From an uncultured Aquimarina sp. (GTDB lineage: Bacteria; Bacteroidota; Bacteroidia; Flavobacteriales; Flavobacteriaceae): DNA of 64,000 nt. The notes under the pieces are model-generated. The model did not search any database and was not told the origin of the DNA. It was given only the letters and a program-made list of their open reading frames with translations. Positions within the stretch are counted from its first letter, which is position 1. Each line of letters starts with the position of its first letter. This document shows positions 1-9,505 of the stretch, one piece after another. Where the stretch lies: NCBI GenBank assembly GCA_947496705.1, contig CANMDW010000016.1, positions 1 to 64,000 of the forward strand, written 5' to 3'. The translations under genes were made by a program, and so were the position numbers.

Positions 1-84
1 CTAGCATCTAGCATCTAGCATCTAGCATCTAGCATCTAGCATCTAGCATCTAGCATCTAGCATCTAGCATCTAGCATCTAGCAT
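1..84. repeat. Tandem 7-bp repeat (CTAGCAT), 12 copies
   Basis: Twelve exact copies of CTAGCAT run from the window edge to base 84, so the array probably continues to the left. It ends one base before the stop codon of the M14 peptidase gene. Seven is not a multiple of three, so every frame cycles through TAG; the array cannot be coding on either strand. It is a candidate variable-number tandem repeat. Its effect on the neighbouring gene is unknown. Confidence 0.95.
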
Positions 85-85
85 A

Positions 86-2599
86 TCACATCTCCTTCCC
101 AAAGAAAATAGCATTCATCAATAATTTATTGGTACCATACCAAAATGCTCTGAAGTTTGTATTATCGGTAAACAAAATAATATTTCCTTTTTTGAGCTCA
201 TGATGTCTAAAGGGCACAGTACCAGATAATGAATCCAGATTCTTTTTGCTGATATATCCACTCAATAATGGATTTTTGGTGTATTGAATAGGGTTATTAT
301 AACTTTGTTTATCGGGTTTTACAAATAAAGTAGTATTCCTAAACAGAGAAATTTTATCATTTTTATATCCAAAATTGATAGGATGAGAACGATCTATTTT
401 AGCTTCAAAAATAGCTCCGCCAATTACCTGGGCACCAGAGAAATCTTGTTTTTGTTCAAAAGATATGCTCTTGGCATCATTCTCGGGTTTAGCAAATTCA
501 ATTTTCATAAACTCATTATTTTTAAAGAATTGCGCAGCATTTCTATAGCCAATCAATGTACCCCCATTACGAATCCAGGTTTTTAGCTTTTCTGCTTTGT
601 CTTTATCAAAACTTTGCCTCCAACTATTAGGTAAGATAAGATGCGTATATTTTGAAAAGTTGATCTGTGTAAAATTGTCTGTCTTTAGTTTTGTGATAGG
701 AATATCATAGCGTTGATCCATTAAATGCCATATTTCTCCGGCATCATACGGCGTGATCCCCGAACCGGTAAATAAACCAATTTTTGGCAGGGTTAGCGCT
801 TTGAATTGATTGCTTCCCAGGTCAATCCCTTTGGTAAGCCCTGTAGAGACACCAGTGATATCGATATGATTCTCTGTAGCTACTTTTTGCAATAATGTAT
901 GCAGTTCCTGGCTATTTAATTTCTGATTTTGAACGGGGATCATGATAGTGCCATAGTCATAGTCCTTGTTTTCTAAAGAAAATGGCTTCATACCAACTTT
1001 TGCACGTAATCCTTTAGCCAACAATTGATATAAAGCTCTGGGGCTGTAGTATTCATGCCATTGCATTAAGTATCCATAATTACTTTGATTAACAGGCCCT
1101 GCATTCCTATGCTCTAGAGCTACTATTTCATTACCCAAATTAGTTGTAGAAGCTTTATCTGAATAATCCAGATTAAAAGCCAGGGGAAATGTCCAGGCAG
1201 AAATATCATAAAAGAGACTGTCCTGAAATGTGGTTCTTTTTTCAAAAATAGCTTTAATTAATCGACTTTGACGCTGGTTTTTTGGTACTACATAACTGTA
1301 ATCCTTTTTAAACGTTTTACCTCCCGAAGTAATATCTTGCTTTGGTTTATACAATTTAATTTGATGCCTTTTAAGAATTTCTGCCAGGTGAAAGGTAGAA
1401 GCAGCATCTTTTTCGTTTCCAAAGATATAGGCATCTTTTGATAGTTCTTTTCTGGCATTATTATAAAAGTCTCTTTTGTATGCCAGCAATTCTTTACGCA
1501 TTGTTCTTGCCGCTTCCAGTGTAGAAAGAGCAGCAGTGAATTGATTTCTTATGGTAAAAGGGAAGGTAAGTATTCCATTGGCTGTTTGCTGTGCATGACC
1601 ACGGGAGCTTCCTTGTTCAAATAAAATCCCGATACCGCCATTCACATCTGGAAAAGTAGATCCTTTACCATAATAAAAATCATCAAAATTCTCTTCGGTA
1701 TAGTACAATGAACCTATTTTATCTAATGCGTTGGCATGATAAAGAGCAATCTTTTTGGTCAATTCCTGGTTCAGTTTAGGAGTGAGAGGATGTGTTCTTG
1801 ATTGTACTCCAGGCTGAAAAAAGAAGGAGCTGTTGGACCCCATCTCATGATGATCAGTAAGAACATTGGGGTACCATTGGTGAAAAGTTTTGATACGGGC
1901 TCTTGATTCTGGTAATTGCACCGGTAACCAATCGCGATTCATATCAAACCAATAATGATTTGTTCTTCCACCAGGCCATACTTCATTATATTCACGATCT
2001 TGAGGATCTGGATTAATGTTTTTACTTTTGTTAGTATTCGCCCAATAGGCAAAACGTTGTAATCCATCGGGATTAAATGATGGATCGAATAAGATAACCA
2101 CCTTATCTAATAGGTCATCTATTTCAGGACCTTGAGCTGCAGCGAGATGATAGGCTGCCACTAAACCGGCATTAGCTCCGCTGGGTTCGTTACCATGGAT
2201 CGAAAATCCTTGATATACCACAGCTGGTAAGGTTTCTAAATTTATCGTTTCAGAGCCACTTTCTGTAAGTTGTATGTGTTTCTCTCTTATTTCCTGAAGG
2301 TTCTGGTGGTTTTTTTCAGAAGTTATAGTAAGCAATAAAATAGGCCTGTCTTCAAAGGTAGCCCCTCTGTTTTCTATAGTTATTCTTGGTGAAGCTTCAG
2401 CCAGAGCCTTCATGTATGAGACTAGTTTATCATGACTCACATGCCATTTCCCCGGCACATACCCCAGGATGCTTTGGGGAGTGGGGATTTCAGAATTGTA
2501 GGTGATGTTTTTTGGGAGATAGTATTCTAATGATACATCGTTTTGAGAAATTGATATAAAACTAGTGAGTATAAGAAATAGCGTAAAGAGATACTTCAT
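86..2599 (-). CDS. M14 family zinc carboxypeptidase, secreted
   Basis: An 837-aa exported metallopeptidase. A signal peptide (MKYLFTLFLILTSFISISQ) is followed by an M14 catalytic domain. The zinc motif HGNEPSG (HxxE, near residue 134), the FNPDG and FDMNRDW segments and a DHHEMG segment near residue 250 (third zinc ligand region) are visible. The C-terminal 250 residues look like the amidotransferase-like domain often attached to bacteroidete M14 proteins (GLFTGSGITPYDAGEIWHL). The likely role is trimming of peptides or peptidoglycan fragments in the periplasm or outside the cell; the substrate is unknown. It is transcribed alone, and a 7-bp tandem repeat begins right after its stop codon. 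Confidence 0.9.
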   Translation of the reverse strand: MKYLFTLFLILTSFISISQNDVSLEYYLPKNITYNSEIPTPQSILGYVPGKWHVSHDKLVSYMKALAEASPRITIENRGATFEDRPILLLTITSEKNHQNLQEIREKHIQLTESGSETINLETLPAVVYQGFSIHGNEPSGANAGLVAAYHLAAAQGPEIDDLLDKVVILFDPSFNPDGLQRFAYWANTNKSKNINPDPQDREYNEVWPGGRTNHYWFDMNRDWLPVQLPESRARIKTFHQWYPNVLTDHHEMGSNSSFFFQPGVQSRTHPLTPKLNQELTKKIALYHANALDKIGSLYYTEENFDDFYYGKGSTFPDVNGGIGILFEQGSSRGHAQQTANGILTFPFTIRNQFTAALSTLEAARTMRKELLAYKRDFYNNARKELSKDAYIFGNEKDAASTFHLAEILKRHQIKLYKPKQDITSGGKTFKKDYSYVVPKNQRQSRLIKAIFEKRTTFQDSLFYDISAWTFPLAFNLDYSDKASTTNLGNEIVALEHRNAGPVNQSNYGYLMQWHEYYSPRALYQLLAKGLRAKVGMKPFSLENKDYDYGTIMIPVQNQKLNSQELHTLLQKVATENHIDITGVSTGLTKGIDLGSNQFKALTLPKIGLFTGSGITPYDAGEIWHLMDQRYDIPITKLKTDNFTQINFSKYTHLILPNSWRQSFDKDKAEKLKTWIRNGGTLIGYRNAAQFFKNNEFMKIEFAKPENDAKSISFEQKQDFSGAQVIGGAIFEAKIDRSHPINFGYKNDKISLFRNTTLFVKPDKQSYNNPIQYTKNPLLSGYISKKNLDSLSGTVPFRHHELKKGNIILFTDNTNFRAFWYGTNKLLMNAIFFGKEM

Positions 2600-2632
2600 T
2601 TTGGTTGAATTATTTTTTTGATTTGCGAAATA

Positions 2633-2665
2633 TAAAAAAAACCGCCCCAGTACATGGAGCGGTTT
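2633..2665 (-). terminator. Rho-independent terminator of the DUF3276 gene
   Basis: The inverted repeat AAACCGC...GCGGTTT (2639-2665) has a run of A on its left side, which reads as a U-tract on the minus strand. It lies about 30 bp past the stop of the DUF3276 gene. Confidence 0.8.
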
Positions 2666-2697
2666 ACATAACTTTAACTTACGTTTGGTATATTCGT

Positions 2698-3090
2698 TTA
2701 GATATCATCAAAGCTTACATCGGTAAAACTTTCAGTAGGTGTGATCACTTCTTCTTTTTTATCATCTTCAGATGATTCTTTTTCATATGATTTCTGATAA
2801 TCTTTCTGATGTCTTTCACTTATTACTTCTTCACCTTTTTCTTTAACAATGAAATCAGTCATTTCATTTAAGATTTCTGTGAAGCCAACAAAATCCTCTT
2901 TGTACAGATAGATCTTGTGCTTTTTGTAGTGAAAAGATCCATCATCGTTAGTGAATTTTTTACTTTCCGTTATTGTTAAATAGTAATCACCTGCTTTTGT
3001 AGCCCTTACGTCAAAAAAATATGTTCTTCTCCCAGCCCTTAAAACTTTTGAGAAAATTTCTTCTTTATCCATCATTTCATTATCACTCAT
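2698..3090 (-). CDS. DUF3276 / PUR-alpha-like nucleic acid-binding protein
   Basis: 130 aa. The N-terminal 90 residues match the bacteroidete DUF3276 family (KVLRAGRRTYFFDVRAT; DYYLTITESKK), which has a single PUR-alpha-like fold thought to bind single-stranded DNA or RNA. The C-terminal tail (about 40 residues) is acidic and rich in E, K, D and S, probably disordered. Cytoplasmic, no signal peptide. A terminator follows, so it is probably monocistronic or the last gene after the upstream ABC transporter gene (78 bp gap). The family call is firm; the cellular role is unknown. Confidence 0.88.
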   Translation of the reverse strand: MSDNEMMDKEEIFSKVLRAGRRTYFFDVRATKAGDYYLTITESKKFTNDDGSFHYKKHKIYLYKEDFVGFTEILNEMTDFIVKEKGEEVISERHQKDYQKSYEKESSEDDKKEEVITPTESFTDVSFDDI

Positions 3091-3168
3091 AATCCTTATT
3101 TATTAATTAATTAATATGTTATGATGGTTTAAAAATCCAAAAAAAATGTTAATCGCACAAAAAAAACC

Positions 3169-4926
3169 CTAAATTTCTTTTTCACTCAGCTGTTTTAGAT
3201 AGAGTTCTTTATAATATCCATCGTTGTTTATTAGCTGATTATGAGTGCCTTGCTGGATTATTTTTCCATCTTCTATAACAATAATTTTATTAGCATTTTT
3301 TGCGGTCGAAACCCGATGACTTACAATAAATGTGGTTTTATCTTCAGAAATCTTGTTTAAATTTTGCAAAATCTCTTCTTCTGTCTCAGTATCCACAGCA
3401 GATAGGCAGTCGTCAAAAAGAAGTATAGATGGATTTTTAATGATTGCTCTTGCAATAGAAACTCGTTGTTTTTGCCCTCCGGAAAGGGTAATACCACGCT
3501 CACCCAGTATGGTGTCATAGCCTTTACTAAAACCAATGATATTATCATGCACTGCAGCATTTTTGGCTGCCTCATACACTTCATCGTCGGTAGCATTTTC
3601 TTTTCCGAATTTTATATTGTTTTTGATACTATCGCTAAATAAAAATGCATCTTGAGGCACATATCCGATACGTTCTCTTAAATCGGTTAAGTTAAGGTTT
3701 CTTATGGGCGTCCCATCAATACGTATTTCGCCGGAAGACACATCATAAAGCCTACCGATCAAATCCAATATGGTTGATTTTCCAGAACCTGTTTTACCGA
3801 TAATACCAATAGTCTCTCCGCTTTTAACCTCAAAACTTATATTTCTCAAAGCCGTAATATTGGTGTCATCATAAGTAAAAGAAACATTGTCAAAGCAAAT
3901 AGTACCTTTGATAGGAGTTTTTTGTACTACCGTATTGGTAATTTCGGGTTCCTGGCTTAAAAATTCATTAATTCTTACCTGTGAAGCCTCGGCTTGTTGT
4001 ACAATAGAGCTTACCCATCCAACCGTAGCTACCGGCCAGGTAAGCATATTGACATATAAGATAAACTGTACAATAACCCCTAATTCCTCGATAGTGCCAT
4101 TAATAAATTGTTTTCCTCCAACATAGATCACCAAAATATTACTGAAACCAATAAGCAAAACCATCAATGGAAAAAATAACGCCTGTACTTTGGCCAGGTC
4201 TAAGTTTTTTTCTCTGCTCGTATTTGATAAACCGGTAAACTTTTCTTGAGTTTTCGGCTCAATTCCGTATGCTTTGATTACTGTAATACCACTAAAGGAT
4301 TCCTGGGCAAAAGTGGTTAATTTTGATAGAAATTCCTGTACGACAGTACTGCGTTTGTGGATAGCTACACTAAGTTTGTATATGGATATTGATAATACTG
4401 GTAAAGGAAGAACAGTATATAAGGTGAGTTCTGGAGCAATACTGATCATATATCCTATTACAACTACAAATAAGGTAATTGTATTAACGCTATACATGAT
4501 TGCCGGGCCTGCATACATTCTTACTTTGGATACATCCTCACTAATACGGTTCATCAAATCACCAGTTCGGTTTTTCTTATAAAAATTAAGAGATAGTCGT
4601 TCATAATGTTGAAAAATCTCATTTTTAAGGTCAAATTCTATAAATCGGGAAACTACAATAAAGGTTTGGCGCATTAAAAACGTGAACAATGCCGAGATGA
4701 GTACAGCTCCCAATATGAGAAGAATATTGATAATAAGCCCGCTTTTTACTTCAGCGATATCGGCAATTTCATGATCGAGGTACTTTTTTACAATATCTAC
4801 CGAATCCCCAACAATGGTAGGGACCAAAGTGGCAAAAATCCTGGCGATGATCGTAATTACCAATCCGATAAGAAGCCTGTATTTATAGTTGAAAAAGTAC
4901 TTGTTTAAATGGCGTAATGCACGCAT
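3169..4926 (-). CDS. ABC transporter, fused permease/ATPase (MsbA-like)
   Basis: A 585-aa half-transporter. The N-terminal ABC-B type membrane domain (residues ~1-310, about six helices) is followed by a nucleotide-binding domain with Walker A GKTGSGKST (~375), Q-loop VPQDAFLFS, signature LSGGQKQR (~481), Walker B ILLFDD and the H-loop VSHR. It should work as a homodimer or with a partner half-transporter, exporting a lipid or hydrophobic compound. No adjacent gene identifies the substrate. All ATPase motifs are intact. Confidence 0.9.
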   Translation of the reverse strand: MRALRHLNKYFFNYKYRLLIGLVITIIARIFATLVPTIVGDSVDIVKKYLDHEIADIAEVKSGLIINILLILGAVLISALFTFLMRQTFIVVSRFIEFDLKNEIFQHYERLSLNFYKKNRTGDLMNRISEDVSKVRMYAGPAIMYSVNTITLFVVVIGYMISIAPELTLYTVLPLPVLSISIYKLSVAIHKRSTVVQEFLSKLTTFAQESFSGITVIKAYGIEPKTQEKFTGLSNTSREKNLDLAKVQALFFPLMVLLIGFSNILVIYVGGKQFINGTIEELGVIVQFILYVNMLTWPVATVGWVSSIVQQAEASQVRINEFLSQEPEITNTVVQKTPIKGTICFDNVSFTYDDTNITALRNISFEVKSGETIGIIGKTGSGKSTILDLIGRLYDVSSGEIRIDGTPIRNLNLTDLRERIGYVPQDAFLFSDSIKNNIKFGKENATDDEVYEAAKNAAVHDNIIGFSKGYDTILGERGITLSGGQKQRVSIARAIIKNPSILLFDDCLSAVDTETEEEILQNLNKISEDKTTFIVSHRVSTAKNANKIIVIEDGKIIQQGTHNQLINNDGYYKELYLKQLSEKEI

Positions 4927-5067
4927 AGAAGACAGTTATTTTAAAGTCTATTTATTAATAAATTCGTAAAATTCTGTGGTTTTAAGTTTTGAATTCACAA
5001 AAATACATTATTTTAGCGACCTGATTTTGAATATAATATAATTCGTAATATTTAAATTTCCTGCAAT

Positions 5068-6168
5068 ATGATAACCGAAGTGCTTACTGCAAATCAATTA
5101 AAAAAAGAAGCCCCCGTATTTGGTCAATTATCTTTTGACAATCACGAACAAGTCGTTTTTTGCCAGGACAAAGATACAGGATTGAAGGCAATAATTGGTG
5201 TGCATAACACAATTTTAGGACCCGCTTTGGGAGGAACCAGAATGTATGATTACAAAACAGAATGGGATGCCTTGAATGATGTTTTGAGATTATCAAGAGG
5301 AATGACCTATAAAGCGGCAATTACAGGTTTGAATCTCGGAGGAGGAAAAGCAGTGATTATAGGAGACCCAAAGAAAATCAAAACGCCCGAATTAATGAAG
5401 CGCTTTGGTGAATTTGTTCATACGTTGGGAGGAAAGTACTATACAGCCGAAGATGTGGGCATGGAAACATCTGATATGGATACCGTGCGGCAGGTAACCC
5501 CATATGTTACCGGGATTTCAGAATCCAAAGGCGGAGCAGGTAATCCATCGCCGGTTACCGCCTATGGCGTATTTATGGGAATGAAGGCTGCAGCCAAATT
5601 TGCCTATGGAAATGATGCTTTGGCAGGAAAGAGAATTCTTGTAGAAGGGATTGGACATGTAGGTGAAGAGCTGGTGCGTCTGGCATCTGAAGAAGGAGCA
5701 AGTGTGTTGATTAGTGATATTAATCAAGAGCGCCTTTCTGAAGTGAGTAATACATATGGAGTAGAAATTTATAGAGGAGATAGCCTGTATGCAGAAACGG
5801 CAGATATATATGCACCTTGTGCCCTAGGTGCTACAGTAAATGATGAAACGATACATAAATTAAAAGTAAAAGTGATAGCAGGTGCTGCAAACAACCAATT
5901 GGCCAATGAGAACATCCATGGTACTCTGTTACAAAAGAAAGGAATCGTATACGCACCTGATTTTTTGATTAATGCCGGGGGTATCATCAACGTATATGCC
6001 GAGATAGAAGGATATGGAAGAGATCAGATCAAAACAAAGACCGAGAATATTTATAATACCACCTTGGATATTTTAAACAAAGCAAAAGCTACCAATATAA
6101 CTGCAAATGCTGCAGCACTTAGTATTGCAGAAGATAGAATTGCCACTCGAAAGAACAGTACTTTATAA
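5068..6168 (+). CDS. Glu/Leu/Phe/Val dehydrogenase (leucine dehydrogenase type)
   Basis: 366 aa, the usual length for leucine dehydrogenase. The substrate domain carries LGPALGGTRM and the catalytic-lysine motif GGGKAVI (~93). NPSPVTAYGV precedes a Rossmann NAD domain with VEGIGHVGEEL. It oxidatively deaminates branched-chain amino acids to 2-oxo acids and ammonia with NAD. A hairpin plus T-run follows 48 bp downstream. Substrate preference (Leu versus Val or Phe) cannot be read with certainty from the sequence. Confidence 0.9.
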   Translation: MITEVLTANQLKKEAPVFGQLSFDNHEQVVFCQDKDTGLKAIIGVHNTILGPALGGTRMYDYKTEWDALNDVLRLSRGMTYKAAITGLNLGGGKAVIIGDPKKIKTPELMKRFGEFVHTLGGKYYTAEDVGMETSDMDTVRQVTPYVTGISESKGGAGNPSPVTAYGVFMGMKAAAKFAYGNDALAGKRILVEGIGHVGEELVRLASEEGASVLISDINQERLSEVSNTYGVEIYRGDSLYAETADIYAPCALGATVNDETIHKLKVKVIAGAANNQLANENIHGTLLQKKGIVYAPDFLINAGGIINVYAEIEGYGRDQIKTKTENIYNTTLDILNKAKATNITANAAALSIAEDRIATRKNSTL

Positions 6169-6215
6169 AAAGTAAATTTTAGGGTGGTAGATTAAAAATA
6201 ATAGTATTTTTGCAG

Positions 6216-6247
6216 GGTGAAAGCAGTATATGTTTTCACCTTTTTTT
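6216..6247 (+). terminator. Terminator after the leucine dehydrogenase gene
   Basis: GGTGAAA (6216-6222) pairs with TTTCACC (6234-6240), followed by seven T. It also sits only 27 bp before nusB. A TATTTTTG element (6205-6212) just upstream could start a transcript that forms this hairpin at once, so a leader or attenuator role for nusB is a weaker alternative. Confidence 0.75.
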
Positions 6248-6273
6248 AATGTAAAGTTCTTTGTAATTATTCT

Positions 6274-7218
6274 ATGTTAACCAGAAGACATATTAGAGTA
6301 AAGGTCATGCAGTCTCTCTATTCGATGGAGCAGACCAAAAGCGATGACCTCGATAAAGAAGAGAAATTTCTTCTTTTTAGTATAAATCAGATGTATGATT
6401 TGTTTCTTGTCAACCTTCAGCTTCTTGTAGAAATAAGAAAACGTGCCGCTGATTTTTTAGCCAAAAGCCAGAAAAAACACTTAGCCACTTCAGAAGAAAA
6501 AGATCCAAATACCAAGTTTATCAACAATGAAGCGTTATGGTTGTTGGAAAAAAACACACAACTCAAAACCGAAATCGAAAGGAAAAAGCTCAACTGTTGG
6601 GAGCTGGATGATGAATATGTAGCGATATTGTGGAATGCTGTAATGGAAAGTGAGTTGTATAAAGAATATATGAGTACAACACTTAGTTCTTTTAAAGAAG
6701 ATAAAAATTTTGTACTTGATATTTTTAAAGAAGTTATCGCACCCAATGATAAACTTTATGAATATTTTGAAGATAAAAAGTTGACCTGGATTGATGATTT
6801 ACCCATCATTAACACTGCCATTGTCAAGATGCTTCGCAAAATCAAGCCATCGTATGATCAAGCGATGTCACTTCCTAACTTATATAAAGATGTAGACGAT
6901 AAAAAGTTTGCCATCGATATTTTTAGAAAAACGGTACTTAATGAAGTAGAATTTATCAAAGAGATTGATGGTAAAACCCCAAATTGGGATAAAGATCGTA
7001 TCGCAACCCTGGATAAAGCCGTGATTAAGATGGCTATTTGTGAGTTTTTAAAGTTCCCTTCAATACCGGTAAAAGTAACAATTAACGAATATTTAGAAAT
7101 TGCAAAAGAATATAGTACTCCTAAAAGTAGTATTTTTATCAACGGTATTTTAGACAAGATCTCTAAAGAGTACCAGGAAAACGGCAAATTAAATAAAGTT
7201 GGCCGTGGACTTATGTAG
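6274..7218 (+). CDS. nusB: Transcription antitermination factor NusB
   Basis: 314 aa, about twice the length of E. coli NusB, as is normal in Bacteroidetes. The N-terminus (LTRRHIRVKVMQSLYSMEQ) and the C-terminal third (RIATLDKAVIKMAICEFL; VTINEYLEIAKEYSTPKSSIFINGILDKI) are the classic NusB helices; about 170 charged residues are inserted between them. NusB binds boxA RNA with NusE (S10) in rRNA antitermination. It heads a run with the DUF1573 lipoprotein and yajC genes. Confidence 0.92.
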   Translation: MLTRRHIRVKVMQSLYSMEQTKSDDLDKEEKFLLFSINQMYDLFLVNLQLLVEIRKRAADFLAKSQKKHLATSEEKDPNTKFINNEALWLLEKNTQLKTEIERKKLNCWELDDEYVAILWNAVMESELYKEYMSTTLSSFKEDKNFVLDIFKEVIAPNDKLYEYFEDKKLTWIDDLPIINTAIVKMLRKIKPSYDQAMSLPNLYKDVDDKKFAIDIFRKTVLNEVEFIKEIDGKTPNWDKDRIATLDKAVIKMAICEFLKFPSIPVKVTINEYLEIAKEYSTPKSSIFINGILDKISKEYQENGKLNKVGRGLM

Positions 7219-7266
7219 TCCAAAAAAAATAGTATTTTTAACCACAAATAATTAAAAACCCAAGTA

Positions 7267-7746
7267 ATGAAAAAAGGAATCTTAATTTTGACCGGAGTTT
7301 TTGCTATGACATTTGTGTCTTGTAAAGATGATGCGACAAAAAAAGTTAAAGAGGAAAATGTAGAAATAGCCGCAGAACGTGATGCCAAAAATACAGACTT
7401 TCCTGTGATGTCATTTACCGAAACAGAACATGATTTCGGAACCATTAACGAAGGAGATGTAGTAGAGCATACATTTGCATTCACAAATACTGGTAAAGCT
7501 CCTTTGGTAATCGTAAGCGCAAAGGGAAGTTGCGGATGTACTGTACCACAATGGCCAAAGGAACCTATCGCTCCGGGAGCAACTGGAGAAATGCTGGTAA
7601 AGTTTAACTCTAATGGAAAACCTAATCAGCAAACTAAGCAAGTTACTATAACTGCTAATACTGAAGCCGGGAAAGAAATTCTTAAAATTAAAGCAATGGT
7701 GACTCCAAAGGCTAAACCTGAAAGCGGGACACCGGTAAGCAAATAA
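7267..7746 (+). CDS. DUF1573 domain lipoprotein
   Basis: 159 aa. A lipoprotein signal ends at the lipobox FVSC (Cys ~19), followed by a charged linker and one DUF1573 domain (HDFGTINEGDVVEHTFAFTN, KGSCGCTVP), an Ig-like/ASPM-SPD-2 fold with a conserved CGC. It probably sits at the periplasmic face of a membrane. Function unknown. Conserved next to yajC in flavobacteria; here the gap to yajC is 4 bp, suggesting co-transcription. Confidence 0.88.
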   Translation: MKKGILILTGVFAMTFVSCKDDATKKVKEENVEIAAERDAKNTDFPVMSFTETEHDFGTINEGDVVEHTFAFTNTGKAPLVIVSAKGSCGCTVPQWPKEPIAPGATGEMLVKFNSNGKPNQQTKQVTITANTEAGKEILKIKAMVTPKAKPESGTPVSK

Positions 7747-7750
7747 TTTT

Positions 7751-8044
7751 ATGGAACAAATTCAATCATTTCTTCCTTTTATACTCATTTTTGTTGTGAT
7801 GTATTTTTTTATGATACGTCCGCAAATGCAAAAATCTAAAAAGGAGAAAAAATTTGCTGAAGAACTAAAAAAAGGAGACCGAATTGTAACCAAAAGTGGT
7901 CTTCACGGAAAAGTTTTTGATTTCAGTGAAAAAAATAATGCTGTTATTATCGAAACAGGTGCGGGGAAATTAACGTATGACAGATCTGCCATTTCTTTAG
8001 AGATGAGTCAGAAGTTAAATGCACCAGCGACTGACAAAAAGTAA
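7751..8044 (+). CDS. yajC: Preprotein translocase subunit YajC
   Basis: 97 aa with one N-terminal membrane helix (FLPFILIFVVMYFFMIRPQ), the YajC hallmark RPQMQKSKKEKKF and a small cytoplasmic beta domain (GDRIVTKSGLHGKV). An accessory subunit of the SecDF-YajC complex. Last gene of the nusB-DUF1573-yajC run; a strong terminator follows. Confidence 0.95.
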   Translation: MEQIQSFLPFILIFVVMYFFMIRPQMQKSKKEKKFAEELKKGDRIVTKSGLHGKVFDFSEKNNAVIIETGAGKLTYDRSAISLEMSQKLNAPATDKK

Positions 8045-8065
8045 GTAATAACTAGCCTACTTGTT

Positions 8066-8108
8066 AAAAGCGCGACGCAGTTATCATGATTGTATCGCGC
8101 TTTTCTTT
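8066..8108 (+). terminator. Terminator after yajC
   Basis: The 10-bp perfect inverted repeat AAAAGCGCGA (8066-8075) / TCGCGCTTTT (8095-8104) is followed by more T. It lies between the convergent yajC and pepT genes and may serve both. Confidence 0.85.
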
Positions 8109-8176
8109 TTAGTGAGACTTTGTGAGTGCATTTCGCTTTAGCTTATCCAAATAACTTAATAACTTATTTATAAATA

Positions 8177-9412
8177 TTATTGTTCAGCGGTTAGCTCGGC
8201 AATCTTAACGATGACCTCTACAGCTCTTATCATACTTTCTACAGGAACATACTCATATCGCCCATGAAAGTTATGGCCGCCTGCAAAAATATTAGGGCAT
8301 GGTAGCCCCATATAACTTAATTGAGATCCATCGGTTCCACCTCGTATAGGCTTTATAATAGGGGTGATCCCGATAGCTTTCATCGCTTCTTCTGCAATAT
8401 CAACAATATGCATTACCGGGGCTATTTTCTCTCGCATGTTATAATATTGATCTTTGATTACGACCTTAATAGCCTCTTTTTTATGGGCTTTGTTAATTTT
8501 TTTGGCAAGGTCAGAAAAAAGTGTTTTTCGGTTTTCAAAATGTTCTTTATCATGATCCCTGATGATATATTGTAGTTGTGTTTCCTCAATGGTGCCTTTA
8601 ATTGTATGAAGGTGAAAAAAGCCTTCTCGCCCTTCAGTACATTCTGGTACTTCCATTTTTGGGAGTGCATCTATAAACTCCTGGGCGATAAGAATACTAT
8701 TCACCATTTTATCTTTTGCATATCCAGGGTGAACACTTTTACCGGTAACAGTCACTATGGCTCCGGCAGCATTAAAATTTTCATATTCTAATTCTCCGAT
8801 TTGACTGCCATCCATAGTATATGCCCAGTCTGCACCAAATGTTGCGACATCAAACTTATGGGCACCACGACCAATCTCCTCATCTGGAGTAAAACCAACA
8901 CGAATTTTTCCATGCTTGATTTCGGGATGCTGTATGAGGTACTCCATCGCAGCGACTATTTCTGTAATTCCTGCCTTGTCGTCTGCTCCTAACAACGTTG
9001 TGCCGTCGGTAGTGATCAAAGTTTGCCCTTTGTATTGCTTTAGATCTTCAAAATATAAGGGAGATAAGATGATATTTTCTTTTTCATTGAGCATGATATC
9101 CTCTCCATCATAATTTTCTATCACCCGGGGATTTACATTGGCGCCGGTAAAATCGGGGCTGGTATCAAAATGAGATATAAAACCAATGGTAGGGACTTCT
9201 CTATATATGTTTGAAGGCAAAGTCGCCATGATATAAGCGTTCTCATCGATGGTTACGTCTTCCATACCTATATCTTTTAGCTCTTTTACAAGTGTATTGG
9301 CTAGATCCCATTGTTTTTGAGTGCTGGGCGTGGTATCACTTTTTGGGTCACTTTCGGTATCAATAATTGCATAGCTGATGAATCGATCGATGATATGTTG
9401 CTTAGAGATCAT
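8177..9412 (-). CDS. pepT: Peptidase T (aminotripeptidase)
   Basis: 411 aa, full length for PepT (M20B). Metal and catalytic motifs are visible: HFDTSPDFTG, TTLLGADDKAG, PDEEIGRGAHKFDV, MDGSQIGELEYE and, near the C-terminus, GGHNFHGRYE. Cytoplasmic; removes N-terminal residues from tripeptides using two zinc ions. Single gene, divergent from pyrD. Confidence 0.95.
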   Translation of the reverse strand: MISKQHIIDRFISYAIIDTESDPKSDTTPSTQKQWDLANTLVKELKDIGMEDVTIDENAYIMATLPSNIYREVPTIGFISHFDTSPDFTGANVNPRVIENYDGEDIMLNEKENIILSPLYFEDLKQYKGQTLITTDGTTLLGADDKAGITEIVAAMEYLIQHPEIKHGKIRVGFTPDEEIGRGAHKFDVATFGADWAYTMDGSQIGELEYENFNAAGAIVTVTGKSVHPGYAKDKMVNSILIAQEFIDALPKMEVPECTEGREGFFHLHTIKGTIEETQLQYIIRDHDKEHFENRKTLFSDLAKKINKAHKKEAIKVVIKDQYYNMREKIAPVMHIVDIAEEAMKAIGITPIIKPIRGGTDGSQLSYMGLPCPNIFAGGHNFHGRYEYVPVESMIRAVEVIVKIAELTAEQ

Positions 9413-9505
9413 TATGGTGATGTTAACTTAGTTTTGATGAATTCAAAAATACATTTTTATTAGAGCCTTGTAAAACTTATTTTTGCGCAAGCAAAATTAT
9501 ATGCA

